From Streptomyces sp. WMMB303 (GTDB lineage: Bacteria; Actinomycetota; Actinomycetes; Streptomycetales; Streptomycetaceae), in assembly GCF_029351045.1 (NCBI RefSeq), contig NZ_JARKIN010000001.1, forward strand, positions 2,920,001 to 2,984,000: a DNA stretch of 64,000 nucleotides, given 5' to 3'. Of this stretch, positions 51,366 to 63,061 are shown in pieces (the stretch's first letter is position 1; the number at the start of each line of letters is the position of its first letter). The notes beneath the pieces are model-generated. The model did no database searches. It saw nothing but the letters and a program-made list of their open reading frames with translations, and had not been told where the DNA came from. A program made the translations under genes and the position numbers.

Positions 51366-53066
51366 TCACATCCGGAAGATGCCGAAGCCGCCGCGGGCCC
51401 CGGCCACCGGCGCGGTGTGGATGGCGGACAGGCAGACGCCGAGGACGGTGCGGGTATCGCGCGGGTCGATGACGCCGTCGTCGTAGAGGCGGCCCGAGAG
51501 GAACATCGGCAGCGACTCGCTCTCGATCTGCTGCTCGACCATGGCCCGCAGTCCGGCGTCCGCCTCCTCGTCGAACTCCTTGCCCTTGGCCGCGGCCGAC
51601 TCGCGCATCACGATCGAGAGCACGCCCGCGAGCTGCTGCGGGCCCATGACCGCGGACTTGGCGCTGGGCCAGGCGAACAGGAAGCGCGGGTCGTAGGCGC
51701 GGCCGCACATGCCGTAGTGGCCGGCGCCGTAGCTGGCGCCCAGCAGCACCGACAGGTGCGGCACCTTCGAGTTGGAGACGGCGTTGATCATCATCGAGCC
51801 GTGTTTGACGATGCCGCCCTGCTCGTACTCCGTGCCGACCATGTAGCCGGTGGTGTTGTGCAGGAACAGCAGCGGGATGTCGCGCTGGTTGGCCAACTGG
51901 ATGAACTGGGTGGCCTTCTGCGACTCCTCGCTGAAGAGCACGCCCTGCGCGTTGGCGAGGATGCCGACCGGGTAGCCGTGCAGCCGGGCCCAGCCGGTCA
52001 CCAGGCTCGGCCCGTACAGCGGTTTGACCTCGTCGAACTCCGAGCCGTCCACGATCCGGGCGATCACCTCGCGCGGATCGAACGGCACCTTCAGCTCACC
52101 GGGCACCACCCCCAGCAGCTCCTCGGGGTCGTACAGCGGCTCCCGCACGCCGGCCGGGTCCGGGTCGGGGTGCGCCTTGCGCCAGTTGAGCCGGGCGACG
52201 ACGCGGCGGGCGCGGCGCAGCGCGTCGGGTTCGTCGAGCGCGTAGTGGTCGGCCAGCCCGGAGGTGCGGGCGTGCATGTCGGCGCCGCCCAGCTCCTCGT
52301 CGTCGGCCTCCTCGCCGGTGGCCATCTTCACCAGCGGCGGCCCGCCGAGGAACACCTTGGCGCGGTCCTTGACCATGATGACGTGGTCCGACATGCCCGG
52401 GATGTAGGCGCCGCCCGCCGTCGAGTTGCCGAACACCACGGCGATGGTGGGGATGCCGGCCTCCGAGAGCCGGGTGAGGTCCCGGAAGAGCGCGCCCCCG
52501 GGGATGAAGATCTCCTTCTGGCTGGGCAGGTCGGCGCCGCCGCTCTCCACCAGGCTGATGCAGGGCAGCCGGTTGGCGTAGGCGATCTCGTTGGCCCGCA
52601 GCGCCTTCTTCATCGTCCACGGGTTGCTGGCACCGCCCCGGACGGTGGGGTCGTTCGCGGTGATCAGGCACTCGACGCCCTCGACGACGCCGATCCCGGC
52701 CACCAGCGAGGCGCCGGTGGTGTAGTCGCTGCCCCACGCGGCGAGCGGCGACAGCTCCAGGAACGGGGTGTCCGGGTCGAGGAGCAGCTCGATCCGCTCG
52801 CGGGCCGGGAGTTTGCCGCGTTCGCGGTGCCGCGTCAGATACTTCTCGCCGCCGCCCGCGAGCGCCGCGGCCTGCTCGGTGTCGAGTTCGGCCAGTTTGC
52901 CGAGCATCGCGGCGCGGTTGTCGGCGTACTCCGGTGACGCGGTGTCCAGGGCGCTGCGGAGGGCGGCCGGGCCGGGCGGTCCCGCGGGGCCGGTGCCGGA
53001 AGCGGGGCCGGTGCCGGACGCGGGGCCGGACGCGGTGACCGGGTCGGTGCTCGTCGCTGGGCTCAT
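51366..53066 (-). CDS. Acyl-CoA carboxylase beta subunit (carboxyltransferase)
   Basis: 566 residues. Both crotonase-like halves are visible: LLDPDTPFLELSPLAAWG, then GGASNPWTMKKALRANEIAYANRLPCISLVESGGADLP, and in the second half FLFAWPSAKSAVMGPQQLAGVL. This resembles 3-methylcrotonyl-CoA and geranyl-CoA carboxylase beta subunits more than propionyl-CoA ones (judged from the LPCISLVESGGADLP region). The first 40 residues are a low-complexity Ala/Gly/Pro tail. Its ATG overlaps the AtuA-like stop by 4 bp. Confidence 0.93.
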   Translation of the reverse strand: MSPATSTDPVTASGPASGTGPASGTGPAGPPGPAALRSALDTASPEYADNRAAMLGKLAELDTEQAAALAGGGEKYLTRHRERGKLPARERIELLLDPDTPFLELSPLAAWGSDYTTGASLVAGIGVVEGVECLITANDPTVRGGASNPWTMKKALRANEIAYANRLPCISLVESGGADLPSQKEIFIPGGALFRDLTRLSEAGIPTIAVVFGNSTAGGAYIPGMSDHVIMVKDRAKVFLGGPPLVKMATGEEADDEELGGADMHARTSGLADHYALDEPDALRRARRVVARLNWRKAHPDPDPAGVREPLYDPEELLGVVPGELKVPFDPREVIARIVDGSEFDEVKPLYGPSLVTGWARLHGYPVGILANAQGVLFSEESQKATQFIQLANQRDIPLLFLHNTTGYMVGTEYEQGGIVKHGSMMINAVSNSKVPHLSVLLGASYGAGHYGMCGRAYDPRFLFAWPSAKSAVMGPQQLAGVLSIVMRESAAAKGKEFDEEADAGLRAMVEQQIESESLPMFLSGRLYDDGVIDPRDTRTVLGVCLSAIHTAPVAGARGGFGIFRM

Positions 53067-54823
53067 GGGAGGAATACCTCCGGGATGTCGAGGTGGCGGG
53101 CCCGCAGCCATTCGCCGAGCGCCTTGGCCTGCGGGTCGAACCGGTGCTGGGAGGCCACTCCGTCGCCGAGGATGCCGTCGATCACGAAGTTGAGCGCCGC
53201 GAGGTTGCGGAACTCATGCCGGGTGACAGGCAGGTCCCGCACCTCGGGCAGGAGCACGCGCAGCCGGTCGGTGGTCAGGGTCTCGCGCAGCCACATGTAG
53301 AGGTCCGGGTCGGCGTCGTACGCCCACACGCCGATGTTGGCACTCCCGCCCTTGTCGCCGCTGCGGGCCCCGGCGACCAGGCCGAGCGGGGCCCGGCGGG
53401 TGGTCGGGGCGCCGGTCGGGGGCGCTTCCGACGGCGATCCGGGCTGCGACGCGTCGTCCGGCGACCCGGTCGGCGGCCGCCGGGGAACGGCGGCGGGGAA
53501 GGAGACGTCCAGCCGCGTGCCGTCCGGCAGCACGGCCACGTGCGGTACCGACCCCGCGTCCGCGTACGCCGCCTCGAACACGCCGTACGGCGCTCCGCGC
53601 GCGGGCGGGGCCGTCACATGGAAGCCGGGGTAGCTCGCCAGCGCCAGCTCGACGGCCGGACCGGAGACGGCACGGCCGACCGCGCTCTCCTCCGGGTCCC
53701 GCACCACCAGCCGCAGCAGCGCGCTGGCCTCCTCCTCGGCCGCGGCGTCGGCCCGGTCGGTGCGGGCGAGGCTCCAGTCCACCTGGGCCGGGCGCCGTGT
53801 CCCGGGGCGGGAGAGGGCGGTCTCCATCTGTTCGCGCACCAGGTCCGCCTTGGCGGGCACGTCGAGCCCGGTCAGTACGAAGGTGACCTCGTTGCGGTAG
53901 CCGCCGAGCCGGGTGAGGCCGACCTTGAGGCGGTCCGGGCGGGGTTCGCCGCGGATTCCCTCGATCCGTACCCGGTCGGTGCCCGCCTGGCCGAGCCGCA
54001 CGGAGTCCAGGCGGGCGGTCACGTCGGGGCCCGGGTAGCGCGGCCCCGCGGTCTCGTAGAGCAGTTGCGCGGTGACGGTGCCGACGGTGACCGCGCCGCC
54101 GGTCCCGGGATGCTTGGTGATCACCGCGGAGCCGTCCTCGGCGAGTTCCGCGAGCGGGAAACCGGGGTGGCGCGCGTCGATTCCGTCCCGGGCGAAGAAG
54201 GCGTAGTTGCCGCCGGTCGCCTGCGTCCCGCACTCCAGTACATGCCCGGCGACGACGGCTCCGGCGAGCCGGTCCCAGTCGTCGTCGGCCCAGCCGAAGT
54301 GCGCCGCGGCGCAGCCGCTGACCAGCGAGGCGTCAGCCACCCGCCCGGTGACGACGACGTCGGCACCGGCCCGCAGGCAGGCGCTGATCCCGGCACCGCC
54401 CAGGTAGGCGTTGGCCGTCAGCACGCCCTCGCCCCAGTCGCGGTCGGCGAGCAGGTCGTCGCCCTCCACGTGGGCGACCCGCGCGGGCACGCCGACGCGT
54501 TCGCTCAACTCCCGTACCGCGTCGGCGAGGCCCGCCGGGTTGAGGCCGCCCGCGTTGGTGACGAGGGTGACGCCGCGGTCCCTGGCCAGGCCCAGTCCGG
54601 TCTCCAGCTGCCGCAGGAACGTCCTGGCGTAGCCGCGCGCGGGATCCTTGAGCCGGTCCCGGCCGAGGATGAGCATGGTGAGTTCGGCGAGATAGTCGCC
54701 GGTGAGGATGTCCAGGGGGCCGCCGGTCAGCATCTCGGTGAGCGCGTCGGCGCGGTCGCCGTAGAAGCCGGAGGCGTTCCCGATCCGCAGCGGCTCGCGC
54801 GAGGCGGGCTCCGGTGCTGTCAT
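53063..54823 (-). CDS. AtuA-like (DUF1446) acyl-CoA catabolism protein
   Basis: 586 residues. N-terminal DUF1446: [36 protein letters not shown], and [19 protein letters not shown], with [32 protein letters not shown]-terminal AtuA-like ferredoxin-fold domain begins after a Pro/Ser linker at about residue 475 ([18 protein letters not shown]). The family is named from Pseudomonas acyclic terpene utilisation (AtuA) and occurs with acyl-CoA carboxylase genes; its biochemical role is not settled. It overlaps neighbours on both sides by 4 bp. Confidence 0.88.
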   Translation of the reverse strand: MTAPEPASREPLRIGNASGFYGDRADALTEMLTGGPLDILTGDYLAELTMLILGRDRLKDPARGYARTFLRQLETGLGLARDRGVTLVTNAGGLNPAGLADAVRELSERVGVPARVAHVEGDDLLADRDWGEGVLTANAYLGGAGISACLRAGADVVVTGRVADASLVSGCAAAHFGWADDDWDRLAGAVVAGHVLECGTQATGGNYAFFARDGIDARHPGFPLAELAEDGSAVITKHPGTGGAVTVGTVTAQLLYETAGPRYPGPDVTARLDSVRLGQAGTDRVRIEGIRGEPRPDRLKVGLTRLGGYRNEVTFVLTGLDVPAKADLVREQMETALSRPGTRRPAQVDWSLARTDRADAAAEEEASALLRLVVRDPEESAVGRAVSGPAVELALASYPGFHVTAPPARGAPYGVFEAAYADAGSVPHVAVLPDGTRLDVSFPAAVPRRPPTGSPDDASQPGSPSEAPPTGAPTTRRAPLGLVAGARSGDKGGSANIGVWAYDADPDLYMWLRETLTTDRLRVLLPEVRDLPVTRHEFRNLAALNFVIDGILGDGVASQHRFDPQAKALGEWLRARHLDIPEVFLP

Positions 54824-55671
54824 GCCTCTCCCTCCCGTACCTCCCGTACCGCGAAGCCGCCTGGCGCCCGCCCGGCCCCGGGTGGTCCCGCGAACGCCTG
54901 CGCGATGCCCAGCCAGCGTTCGGCCTCGGCGCCCTCGGCCCGCAGACCGGTGTCGTCGCGGTGCACCCGCTGGGTGGCCAGCAGGCAGAAGTCCAGGGCG
55001 CTGCCGGTCACCCGCTGCGCCGCGTCCTCCGGGCCGTGGGCCCACACCTCGCCGCCGGGTCCGGTCACCTCGACCCGGAACGGCTCGGCGGGCGGCCGGA
55101 GTCCGTGCGCGGCATAACCGAAGTCGCGGGCGCGCACCCCGATGCGGACGATGTGCCGCAACCGGGCGGTCGGCTCGCGGGCGGCACCGAGCGCGTCGGC
55201 GACGTCGGTGCCGTGCGCCCAGGTCTCCATGAGCCGCGCGGTCGCCATGCTCGCCGCGCTCATCGACGTCCCGAACCAGGGCAGCCGCGTCCCGGGCGGC
55301 TGCGTGGCCGGCACCGCGGCCAGCGCTTCGGCCAGCGCGGTACGTCCGGTCCGCCAGCGGGCGAGGAGTTCGCCGGGCGGCACCCTGGCGCCCTCGGCCG
55401 CGGAGTCGTCGATGAAGGTGGCCGCCGCGTCGGGGCGTGCCGCCATCTCCTCGACCCGGCGCCGGAAGGCGGCGGGGTCGGTCGCGGCGAGCAGCGCCTG
55501 CTCGTCCGTCCAGGCCAGGTGGGCGATCTGGTGGGCCACCGTCCAGCCGTCAGCCGGTGTCGCCGCCGTCCAGCGTTCCGGGGGCAGGTCCGCGACCAGC
55601 CGGTCCGCCTCCGCGCTCTCGGCGCGCAGGTCCGCCAGTACTTCGCCGAGCACGTCCGTCGCTGAGGCCAC
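54820..55671 (-). CDS. TIGR03084-like metal-binding (DinB/MDMPI-fold) protein
   Basis: 283 residues from GTG 55671, preceded by GGAGGGCGGG. The four-helix DinB-type bundle has the metal-binding pattern [20 protein letters not shown] and [15 protein letters not shown] (His/His/His set), and the family hallmark [15 protein letters not shown]. This is the first gene of the seven-gene operon. Relatives are mycothiol-dependent or metal-binding proteins repeatedly found with acyl-CoA carboxylase/AtuA genes in actinobacteria, but their exact step is unknown. Confidence 0.85.
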   Translation of the reverse strand: MASATDVLGEVLADLRAESAEADRLVADLPPERWTAATPADGWTVAHQIAHLAWTDEQALLAATDPAAFRRRVEEMAARPDAAATFIDDSAAEGARVPPGELLARWRTGRTALAEALAAVPATQPPGTRLPWFGTSMSAASMATARLMETWAHGTDVADALGAAREPTARLRHIVRIGVRARDFGYAAHGLRPPAEPFRVEVTGPGGEVWAHGPEDAAQRVTGSALDFCLLATQRVHRDDTGLRAEGAEAERWLGIAQAFAGPPGAGRAPGGFAVREVREGEA

Positions 55672-55776
55672 AGCCCCGCCCTCCCTCCACGGCGCGGCCC
55701 GCCGGGGGTCGCGCCGCCCCGCGGACGCGCCGATCGCCGTCCGTGGCACCGAGACTGACAGCCGGACCAAAAACAA

Positions 55777-55790
55777 GCAAGCGTGCTTGC
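55777..55790. promoter_or_regulatory. Perfect palindrome GCAAGC-GT-GCTTGC, likely TetR operator
   Basis: 14-bp perfect dyad about 105 bp upstream of the first gene of the acyl-CoA operon and between it and the divergent AraC gene. Size and symmetry fit TetR-family operators. The operon's own TetR (46531-47283) is the prime candidate. Confidence 0.6.
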
Positions 55791-55913
55791 ATGACTTCTT
55801 TCCGGTGACCCGCAGCTCCCCTCGGGTAGCTCCTCGAGCGGACATCCGCGGCTGACGGCCGCACGGCGCAGCGCCGCGCCGAGACGTCCGGCAGACCGGA
55901 AGAGAGGGCGACC

Positions 55914-56843
55914 GTGGTGGCCACCGACAGCTCCCGACGCACGCACCGCACCATGCCGCTGCACCGCCTGGACGTCCCCGCGCCGCGCCGACTCCCCTTC
56001 GCCATCGGCACGTTCGACTCGATCGGCCCGCTCTCCCGCGCCGCCTACCCGCACCGGCACACCTTCCACGAGATCGCCTACGTCACCGGCGGCAGCGGCG
56101 CCCACGTCATCGACCTGCGGCGGTGGACACTGCGTCCACCGCACCTGTGCTTCATCGCGCCGGGCCAGTCGCACCACTGGCAGCAGCACGAGCAGGTGCA
56201 GGGCTGCGTGGTCCTCTTCGACGAGGCGTTCCTGCTCGCCCACCCCGGCGACCGCGCCCTGTTACGCCGGCTGAGCGCACACCCCTCCCTCCCGCTGTCC
56301 CCGCCCGCGGCAGCCCGCGTGGAGGAACTGCTGGCCGGCATGCGGACCGAGTACGGCCAAGGGCAGCCCGGCATGCGCACCGTCCTCCAGGCATACCTGC
56401 ACATCCTGCTCGTCCAGGCCGACCGCCTACCGGCCCAGGAGCACCCCGGAGGCGCACCGGACGGCGAAGCCGCCTGCTCCCGGCCCGCGGCCGTCGCCGG
56501 GCAGTTCGTCCGGCTGCTGGAGCGCCCGGAGGCCGCCGCAGCGCGCACGGTCGCGGCCTGCGCCGCGCAACTCGGCGTCTCCGTCGGCTATCTGACCACC
56601 GCCGTCCGCGCGGGCACCGGGCGGACGCCCGGAGAGCTCATCCGGCACGCCCACGTGCTGGAGGCCAAGCGGCTGCTGGCCGGGACGGCCATGACCGTGC
56701 GCCAGGTGGCGCACGAGGTGGGCTTCGCCGACCCCGCCTACTTCTGCCGCTTCTTCCGCCGCGAGACCGGTGCCAGCCCGGGCGAGTTCCGGCGCGAGAA
56801 CCACGGAATGCCGGACGGCGACGAAAACACCACGCTCCGGTAG
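55914..56843 (+). CDS. AraC-family regulator with cupin sensor domain
   Basis: 309 residues. N-terminal cupin: [44 protein letters not shown]-terminal double [38 protein letters not shown] and [37 protein letters not shown] at 55914 after AGAGAGGGCGACC. It could regulate either the acyl-CoA operon, encoded divergently, or the secreted dioxygenase 115 bp downstream on the same strand; the latter is the simpler inference. Confidence 0.9.
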   Translation: MVATDSSRRTHRTMPLHRLDVPAPRRLPFAIGTFDSIGPLSRAAYPHRHTFHEIAYVTGGSGAHVIDLRRWTLRPPHLCFIAPGQSHHWQQHEQVQGCVVLFDEAFLLAHPGDRALLRRLSAHPSLPLSPPAAARVEELLAGMRTEYGQGQPGMRTVLQAYLHILLVQADRLPAQEHPGGAPDGEAACSRPAAVAGQFVRLLERPEAAAARTVAACAAQLGVSVGYLTTAVRAGTGRTPGELIRHAHVLEAKRLLAGTAMTVRQVAHEVGFADPAYFCRFFRRETGASPGEFRRENHGMPDGDENTTLR

Positions 56844-56959
56844 TTCCGTCCATCGACCCCGCCGCACGCCGCCCGTAGCGTCGTCCCCACTCGGCCGAAC
56901 CCGGCCGGACGCGTCCGTCCCCCGCACTTCCCCCCATCCAGGAGAGCGAGGAACCGACC

Positions 56960-57622
56960 ATGTCCCACTCGGACGACGACCAGCCCGAACCGGCCCGCCG
57001 CCGCGGAGTGAGCCGCAAGAGCGTGCTGCGCGCCGCGATGGCGGCCGGGCCCGCCGCGGTACTGGTGGGCGGCGCGGCCGCCAGCACCCCGGCACTCGCC
57101 CGCGAACGGCGCGGGTCCGCTGAGCGCCTGGAGCCGACCCCCTCCTGCGACGACGGCGACGACCCGACACCTCCGCAGACCGAAGGCCCGTACTTCAAGC
57201 CCTACTCCCCCGAGCGGGACTCGCTCGTGCCGCCGGGCACCCCGGGAACCCCGCTGGTCGTCAGCGGCTACGTCTTCGGACGGAGCTGCGCCCCGCTGGC
57301 GCACGTGCTGCTCGACTGGTGGCAGGCCGACCCGAACGGTGCCTACGACAACAAGGGGTACCGGTTCCGGGGCCACCAGTACACCGACGCACAGGGCGCC
57401 TTCCGGCTGACCACCCTGCGGCCCGGCCTGTACCCGGGGCGCACCCGGCATCTGCACGTCAAGGTGCAGGCGCCCTACCGGCCGGTGCTCACCACCCAGC
57501 TCTACTTCCCCGGTGAGCCGCGCAACGGCACGGACGCGATCTTCGACTCCCGGCTGCTGATGGACGTCCGGACCGAAGGCGGCGGACTGGCGGGCTCGTT
57601 CGACTTCGTGGTGAACGCCTAG
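56960..57622 (+). CDS. Tat-exported intradiol ring-cleavage dioxygenase
   Basis: 220 residues, ATG after AGGAGAGCGAGG. The twin-arginine-type signal PARRRGVSRKSVLRAAMAAG is followed by a hydrophobic run and an ALA cleavage site. The intradiol fold: TEGPYFKPYSPERD, LLDWWQADPNGAYDN (first Tyr ligand), TDAQGAFRLTTLRPGLYPGRTRHLHVKV (second Tyr and the two His ligands of Fe(III)). It cleaves catechol-type rings between the hydroxyls outside the cell, as described for secreted Streptomyces enzymes active on lignin-derived aromatics. Shorter than intracellular catechol dioxygenases because the dimerisation helices are missing. Confidence 0.9.
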   Translation: MSHSDDDQPEPARRRGVSRKSVLRAAMAAGPAAVLVGGAAASTPALARERRGSAERLEPTPSCDDGDDPTPPQTEGPYFKPYSPERDSLVPPGTPGTPLVVSGYVFGRSCAPLAHVLLDWWQADPNGAYDNKGYRFRGHQYTDAQGAFRLTTLRPGLYPGRTRHLHVKVQAPYRPVLTTQLYFPGEPRNGTDAIFDSRLLMDVRTEGGGLAGSFDFVVNA

Positions 57623-57643
57623 CCCGGCGGGCTCGCATGGTCC

Positions 57644-57677
57644 GGTGGGGCCGGGGGCCGCCGCCCCCGGCCCCACC
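57644..57677. terminator. Bidirectional terminator between convergent genes
   Basis: GGTGGGGCCGGGGG (57644-57657) pairs perfectly with CCCCCGGCCCCACC (57664-57677) around a 6-nt loop. It lies between the dioxygenase stop and the stop of the convergent FAD/Fe-S oxidoreductase, serving both. Confidence 0.88.
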
Positions 57678-57683
57678 GCGACC

Positions 57684-60593
57684 TCACTCCCCGGCGGCCG
57701 GGCCCTCGGTCGCGTCCGCCGCCGCGCCGGCCGTCGGCCCCGCCGTCAGGCCCTCGGCCAGCACCTCCGCCAGGTGCCGGCTGCGGAAGCCGCCCAGCTG
57801 GTCCATCTGGGTGCGGCAGGAGTAGCCGTCGGCGAGGATCTCGGTGCCCGGCTCGGCGGCGCGCAGGGCCGGGAGGAGCTGGTCCTCGGCGCAGGCAGCG
57901 GACACCTCGTAGTGGCCCTTCTCGAAGCCGAAGTTGCCGGCCAGTCCGCAGCAGCCGCCGCTGAGGTCGCCGGCCAGGCCGGCCCGGTCCCGCAGCCGCC
58001 GCTCGGCGGCGTCGCCGATGACGGCGTGCTGGTGGCAGTGGGTCTGCCCGGCGACCGGCCGGTCGATCCGGGGCGGTTCCCAGTCCGGTGCCTGCTCCTC
58101 CAGGGTCTGCGCGAACGTGCGGACGGCTTCCGCCAGCCGCTTCGCGCGGGGGTCGTCGCCCAGCAGCTCGGGGACGTCCGTCTGCAGCGCCGCCGCGCAC
58201 GGCGGCTCCAGGACGGCCACCGGCAGGCCCGCGTCCAGAGCCGGTTCCATGACGTCCAGGGTGCGCCGCATCACCGCGCGGGCCCGGTCGAGCTGGCCCG
58301 TGGAGACGTAGGTGAGGCCGCAGCACACCTGCTTGGGCGGCACCACCGGACGCAGCCCGGCGTCCTGGAAGACCTGCACGGCGGCCGAGCCGGCCTCGGG
58401 CGAGAGGTAGTTGGTGAAGGTGTCCGGCCACAGCACGACCGGCTTGCCGCCGTCGACGGCGCGGCCGGGCTGCTTGCGCCACCAGTGGGTGAAGGGCGTG
58501 CGGGGCAGCGCCGGGATGTCCCGCTCCGGGGCCAGCCCGCCCAGCCGCTTGGCGAGGGCGGCCAGCGGCGGCACCTTGGCGCCCGCGTTCAGCAGCGGCA
58601 CGGTGCGGGTGGCGGCGGCCAGCCGCAGCCAGCGCGGCAGCCAGCCCATCGAGTAGTGCGCCATCGGCCGGCGCTTGCCCGGAGTGCCGGACGCGGCGTC
58701 GCCCTCGTAGTAGTGGTGCATGAACTCGGCCTTGTAGGTGGCCATGTCGACGCCCACCGGGCAGTCGCTGCGGCAGCCCTTGCACGACAGGCACAGGTCG
58801 AGCGCGTCGTGCACCTCCTCGGACTGCCAGCCGTCGGTGACGACCTCCCCGGCGAGCATCTCGTGCAGCAGCCGGGCCCGTCCGCGGGTGGAGTGCTTCT
58901 CCTCGCCGGTCGCGCGGAAGGACGGGCACATCACGCTCGCCCCGGCCGACTCGTTCCGGCACTTGGCGACGCCCACGCAGCGACGGACGGCGGCGGAGAA
59001 GTCACCGCCGTCGTGCGGATAGCCGAACTCCACGTCGACGGGCTTGCGCGGGAGCGGCGCGAACCGCAGGTTGGCGTCCAGCGGGTCGGGCCGTACGAGG
59101 ACGCCCGGGTTGAGGCCGTCCGCGGGGTCCCACAGGTCCTTGAACCGGCCGAAGAGGCCGACCATCTCCTCGCCGTACATCCGGGTCAGCAGCTCGGCGC
59201 GGGCCAGGCCGTCGCCGTGCTCGCCGGAGAGCGAGCCGCCGTGCGCCACGACGACGTCGGCGAGCGCGGTGGAGAAGTCCCGGAACTTCGCGATGCCCGC
59301 CTCGCCCAGCAGATCGAAGTCGATCCGCACATGGATGCAGCCGTCCCCGAAGTGCCCGTAGGGCAGCCCGCGCAGCCCGTACTCGCCCAGCAGCTTGCGG
59401 AAGTCCCGCAGATACGCGCCGAGCCGGGCCGGGGGGACGGCGCAGTCCTCCCAGCCGGGCCACGCCTCGGACCCGTCGGGCATCCGGGTCGCGGTGCCGG
59501 AGGCGTCCTCGCGCACCCGCCACAGCGCGCGCTGCCCGGCCGGTTCGGTGACCAGCGTGTAATCGGTGGTGCCCTCGCGCGCCGCGCGGCACAGCTGTTC
59601 GGCGTTGGCCCGGGCCTGTGCCGCGTCGTCGCCGCCGACCTCCACGAACAGCCAGGCGCCGCCCCTGGGCAGCGAGGCCCGCGCCGCTTCGCCCACCAGG
59701 TCGTTGGCCATCCCCTCGACGGTCAGCGGACCGTAGGGCAGCAGCCCGGCGGCGGCCTCGGCCGCGGCGGACTCGTCCGCGTAGCCGAGCACCGCCAGCA
59801 CCCGTGCGCCGGGGGTCGGCACCAGCTTGACGGTGGCCCGGGTGAGCACGCCCAGGGTGCCCTCGCTGCCGGTGAAGGCGCGCGCCCAGTCCTCGCCCTT
59901 CTCGGGCAGCAGTTCGTCGAGCGCGTAGCCGGAGATCCGGCGCGGGAGTTCGGGGAACCCGGTGCGCAGCCGGGCCAGTTCGCCCTGGACCAGGGAAGAG
60001 GCTCCGGCGCGCAGCCGCTCGGGAACCCCGGAGCCGCCCCGCGCCAGCCGGGCCCGCTCGCCGCCGTAGGTGAGGACCTCCAGCTCGTGCACGTTGTCGG
60101 CGGTGGTGCCCCAGGCGACCGAGTGGGAGCCGCACGAGTTGTTGCCGATCATCCCGCCGAGTGTGCAGCGCGCGTGCGTCGAGGGGTCGGGGCCGAAGGT
60201 GAGCCCGTGTGCTCCGGCGGCCCCGCGCAGATCGTCCAGGATGACGCCGGGGCGTACGACGGCGGTGCGGGCCTCCGGATCGAGGTGCTCGATGGTGCGT
60301 TGGTGCCGGGTGAAGTCCAGCACGACGCCGAGTCCGGTCGCCTGCCCGGCGATGGAGGTGCCCGCGCCGCGCGCCACCACGGGCACGCCCTGCTCGCGGC
60401 AGACGGCCAGCACGGCCGCCACGTCGTCGTCGTCCTTCGGCGCCACCACGCCCAGCGGCACCCGCCGGTAGTTGGAGGCGTCCATCGTCATGAGTGCTCT
60501 GTCCTGGGCGCCGAACTCCACCTCACCGCCGCGCACCGCGGCGCGCAGCGCCCGCTCCAGCTCCTGTGCGTCTGCCCTACGTGCGTCTCCCAT
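57684..60593 (-). CDS. FAD-linked oxidase fused to Fe-S/CCG oxidoreductase (D-2-hydroxyacid dehydrogenase type)
   Basis: 969 residues from ATG 60593. FAD_binding_4: VPVVARGAGTSIAGQATG and LGGMIGNNSCGSHSVAWG; FAD-oxidase C domain with HFGDGCIHVRIDFD. Then 4Fe-4S motifs in KCRNESAGASVMCPSF and LDLCLSCKGCRSDCPVGVD, and two cysteine-rich CCG domains (VVPPKQVCCGLTYVSTG and GGCCGLAGNFGFEKGHYE). This is a fusion of GlcD- and GlcF-like parts, as in membrane-associated D-lactate or glycolate dehydrogenases that feed electrons to quinone. Substrate not certain. It is convergent with the dioxygenase gene. Confidence 0.9.
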   Translation of the reverse strand: MGDARRADAQELERALRAAVRGGEVEFGAQDRALMTMDASNYRRVPLGVVAPKDDDDVAAVLAVCREQGVPVVARGAGTSIAGQATGLGVVLDFTRHQRTIEHLDPEARTAVVRPGVILDDLRGAAGAHGLTFGPDPSTHARCTLGGMIGNNSCGSHSVAWGTTADNVHELEVLTYGGERARLARGGSGVPERLRAGASSLVQGELARLRTGFPELPRRISGYALDELLPEKGEDWARAFTGSEGTLGVLTRATVKLVPTPGARVLAVLGYADESAAAEAAAGLLPYGPLTVEGMANDLVGEAARASLPRGGAWLFVEVGGDDAAQARANAEQLCRAAREGTTDYTLVTEPAGQRALWRVREDASGTATRMPDGSEAWPGWEDCAVPPARLGAYLRDFRKLLGEYGLRGLPYGHFGDGCIHVRIDFDLLGEAGIAKFRDFSTALADVVVAHGGSLSGEHGDGLARAELLTRMYGEEMVGLFGRFKDLWDPADGLNPGVLVRPDPLDANLRFAPLPRKPVDVEFGYPHDGGDFSAAVRRCVGVAKCRNESAGASVMCPSFRATGEEKHSTRGRARLLHEMLAGEVVTDGWQSEEVHDALDLCLSCKGCRSDCPVGVDMATYKAEFMHHYYEGDAASGTPGKRRPMAHYSMGWLPRWLRLAAATRTVPLLNAGAKVPPLAALAKRLGGLAPERDIPALPRTPFTHWWRKQPGRAVDGGKPVVLWPDTFTNYLSPEAGSAAVQVFQDAGLRPVVPPKQVCCGLTYVSTGQLDRARAVMRRTLDVMEPALDAGLPVAVLEPPCAAALQTDVPELLGDDPRAKRLAEAVRTFAQTLEEQAPDWEPPRIDRPVAGQTHCHQHAVIGDAAERRLRDRAGLAGDLSGGCCGLAGNFGFEKGHYEVSAACAEDQLLPALRAAEPGTEILADGYSCRTQMDQLGGFRSRHLAEVLAEGLTAGPTAGAAADATEGPAAGE

Positions 60594-60877
60594 GGGCACA
60601 GCGTGCACGCTGGAGCCCGCCCCGCGCTGCCCTTGCGGGATCTTTCGTGTCTGTGGTCCGCGTCACTCTGCACCGTCCCCGCCGAAACGGGTCCCACCTG
60701 CGGAAAGACCGGTTCTTGTCAGCCCGCCGATCTGGCCGAGTGGCGACTGCGGAGCTGTCCACCCCGGCCATTGAAGAGCGGCCGGGAAGCGGTGGATACC
60801 GCACCGTGGGGGACTCGCCCCCCGCACGGTGCGGTGTGCCGTCCCTCGTTCGGATCGGGCCTCGTACGGGTCGGGCC

Positions 60878-62484
<1,607 letters not shown>

Positions 62485-62503
62485 CGGCCTCGGGGCACCG
62501 GAG

Positions 62504-62536
62504 CGCCGGACGGGCTACGCGGTAGCCCGTCCGGCG
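62504..62536 (+). terminator. serC terminator, perfect 15-bp stem
   Basis: CGCCGGACGGGCTAC (62504-62518) and GTAGCCCGTCCGGCG (62522-62536) are exact reverse complements around GCG, followed by TTCG. Located 20 bp after the serC stop. Confidence 0.92.
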
Positions 62537-62590
62537 TTCGCGTGCGGCCGCGGCGCATCCCCGCGCCCGCGATCGGGTACGGGATGCCGC

Positions 62591-62983
62591 ATGAGCACTC
62601 CCAGCACCGGTTTTCAGCTGTTCGCCCGGGAACGGCGGGTACGGCTGACGACCTACGAGAGGGAAGGCACGCCTTTCGGGCACAGCGCGCAGATCGCCGT
62701 CGAGGGGGATCGCGCGTATGTGCGCACGCACGCCAGGGCTCGGCAGCGGGAGCACATCGAGCGCTACCCGGAAGTGGAGCTGGCCGCCGCCACCCTGACC
62801 GGCACCCCCGCCGGGGCGCCGATGAAGGCCCGGGTGCGGGAGCTGCGGGACAGCGAGGCGCGGCACGCCGCGGTCCAGCTCGCCCGCAGACACCCGCTCA
62901 CCCAGGGTTTCCTGGTGCCGCTCGGCTACCGGCTGATGTTCGACCGGCCGGTCCACTACGAGCTGCGGCTGGTCGGCGAGTAG
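62591..62983 (+). CDS. PPOX-class F420/flavin-dependent oxidoreductase-like protein
   Basis: 130 residues, ATG at 62591. Split-barrel fold: RRVRLTTYEREGTPFGHSAQIAVEGDRAYVRTHAR and ATLTGTPAGAPMKARVRELRDSE. It ends with the conserved hydrophobic LVPLGYRLMFDRPVHYELRLV seen in actinobacterial PPOX proteins that bind F420 or FMN. Substrate unknown. It stands alone, after the serC terminator and convergent with the ABC exporter. Confidence 0.85.
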   Translation: MSTPSTGFQLFARERRVRLTTYEREGTPFGHSAQIAVEGDRAYVRTHARARQREHIERYPEVELAAATLTGTPAGAPMKARVRELRDSEARHAAVQLARRHPLTQGFLVPLGYRLMFDRPVHYELRLVGE

Positions 62984-63061
62984 CCGCGCAGCTGCCGGGC
63001 GTCGGCCACCCGCAGGGGTGGGCCGTTCGCCTGCCGGGGTTCGTCCGCCGGGTGCTGCCCG

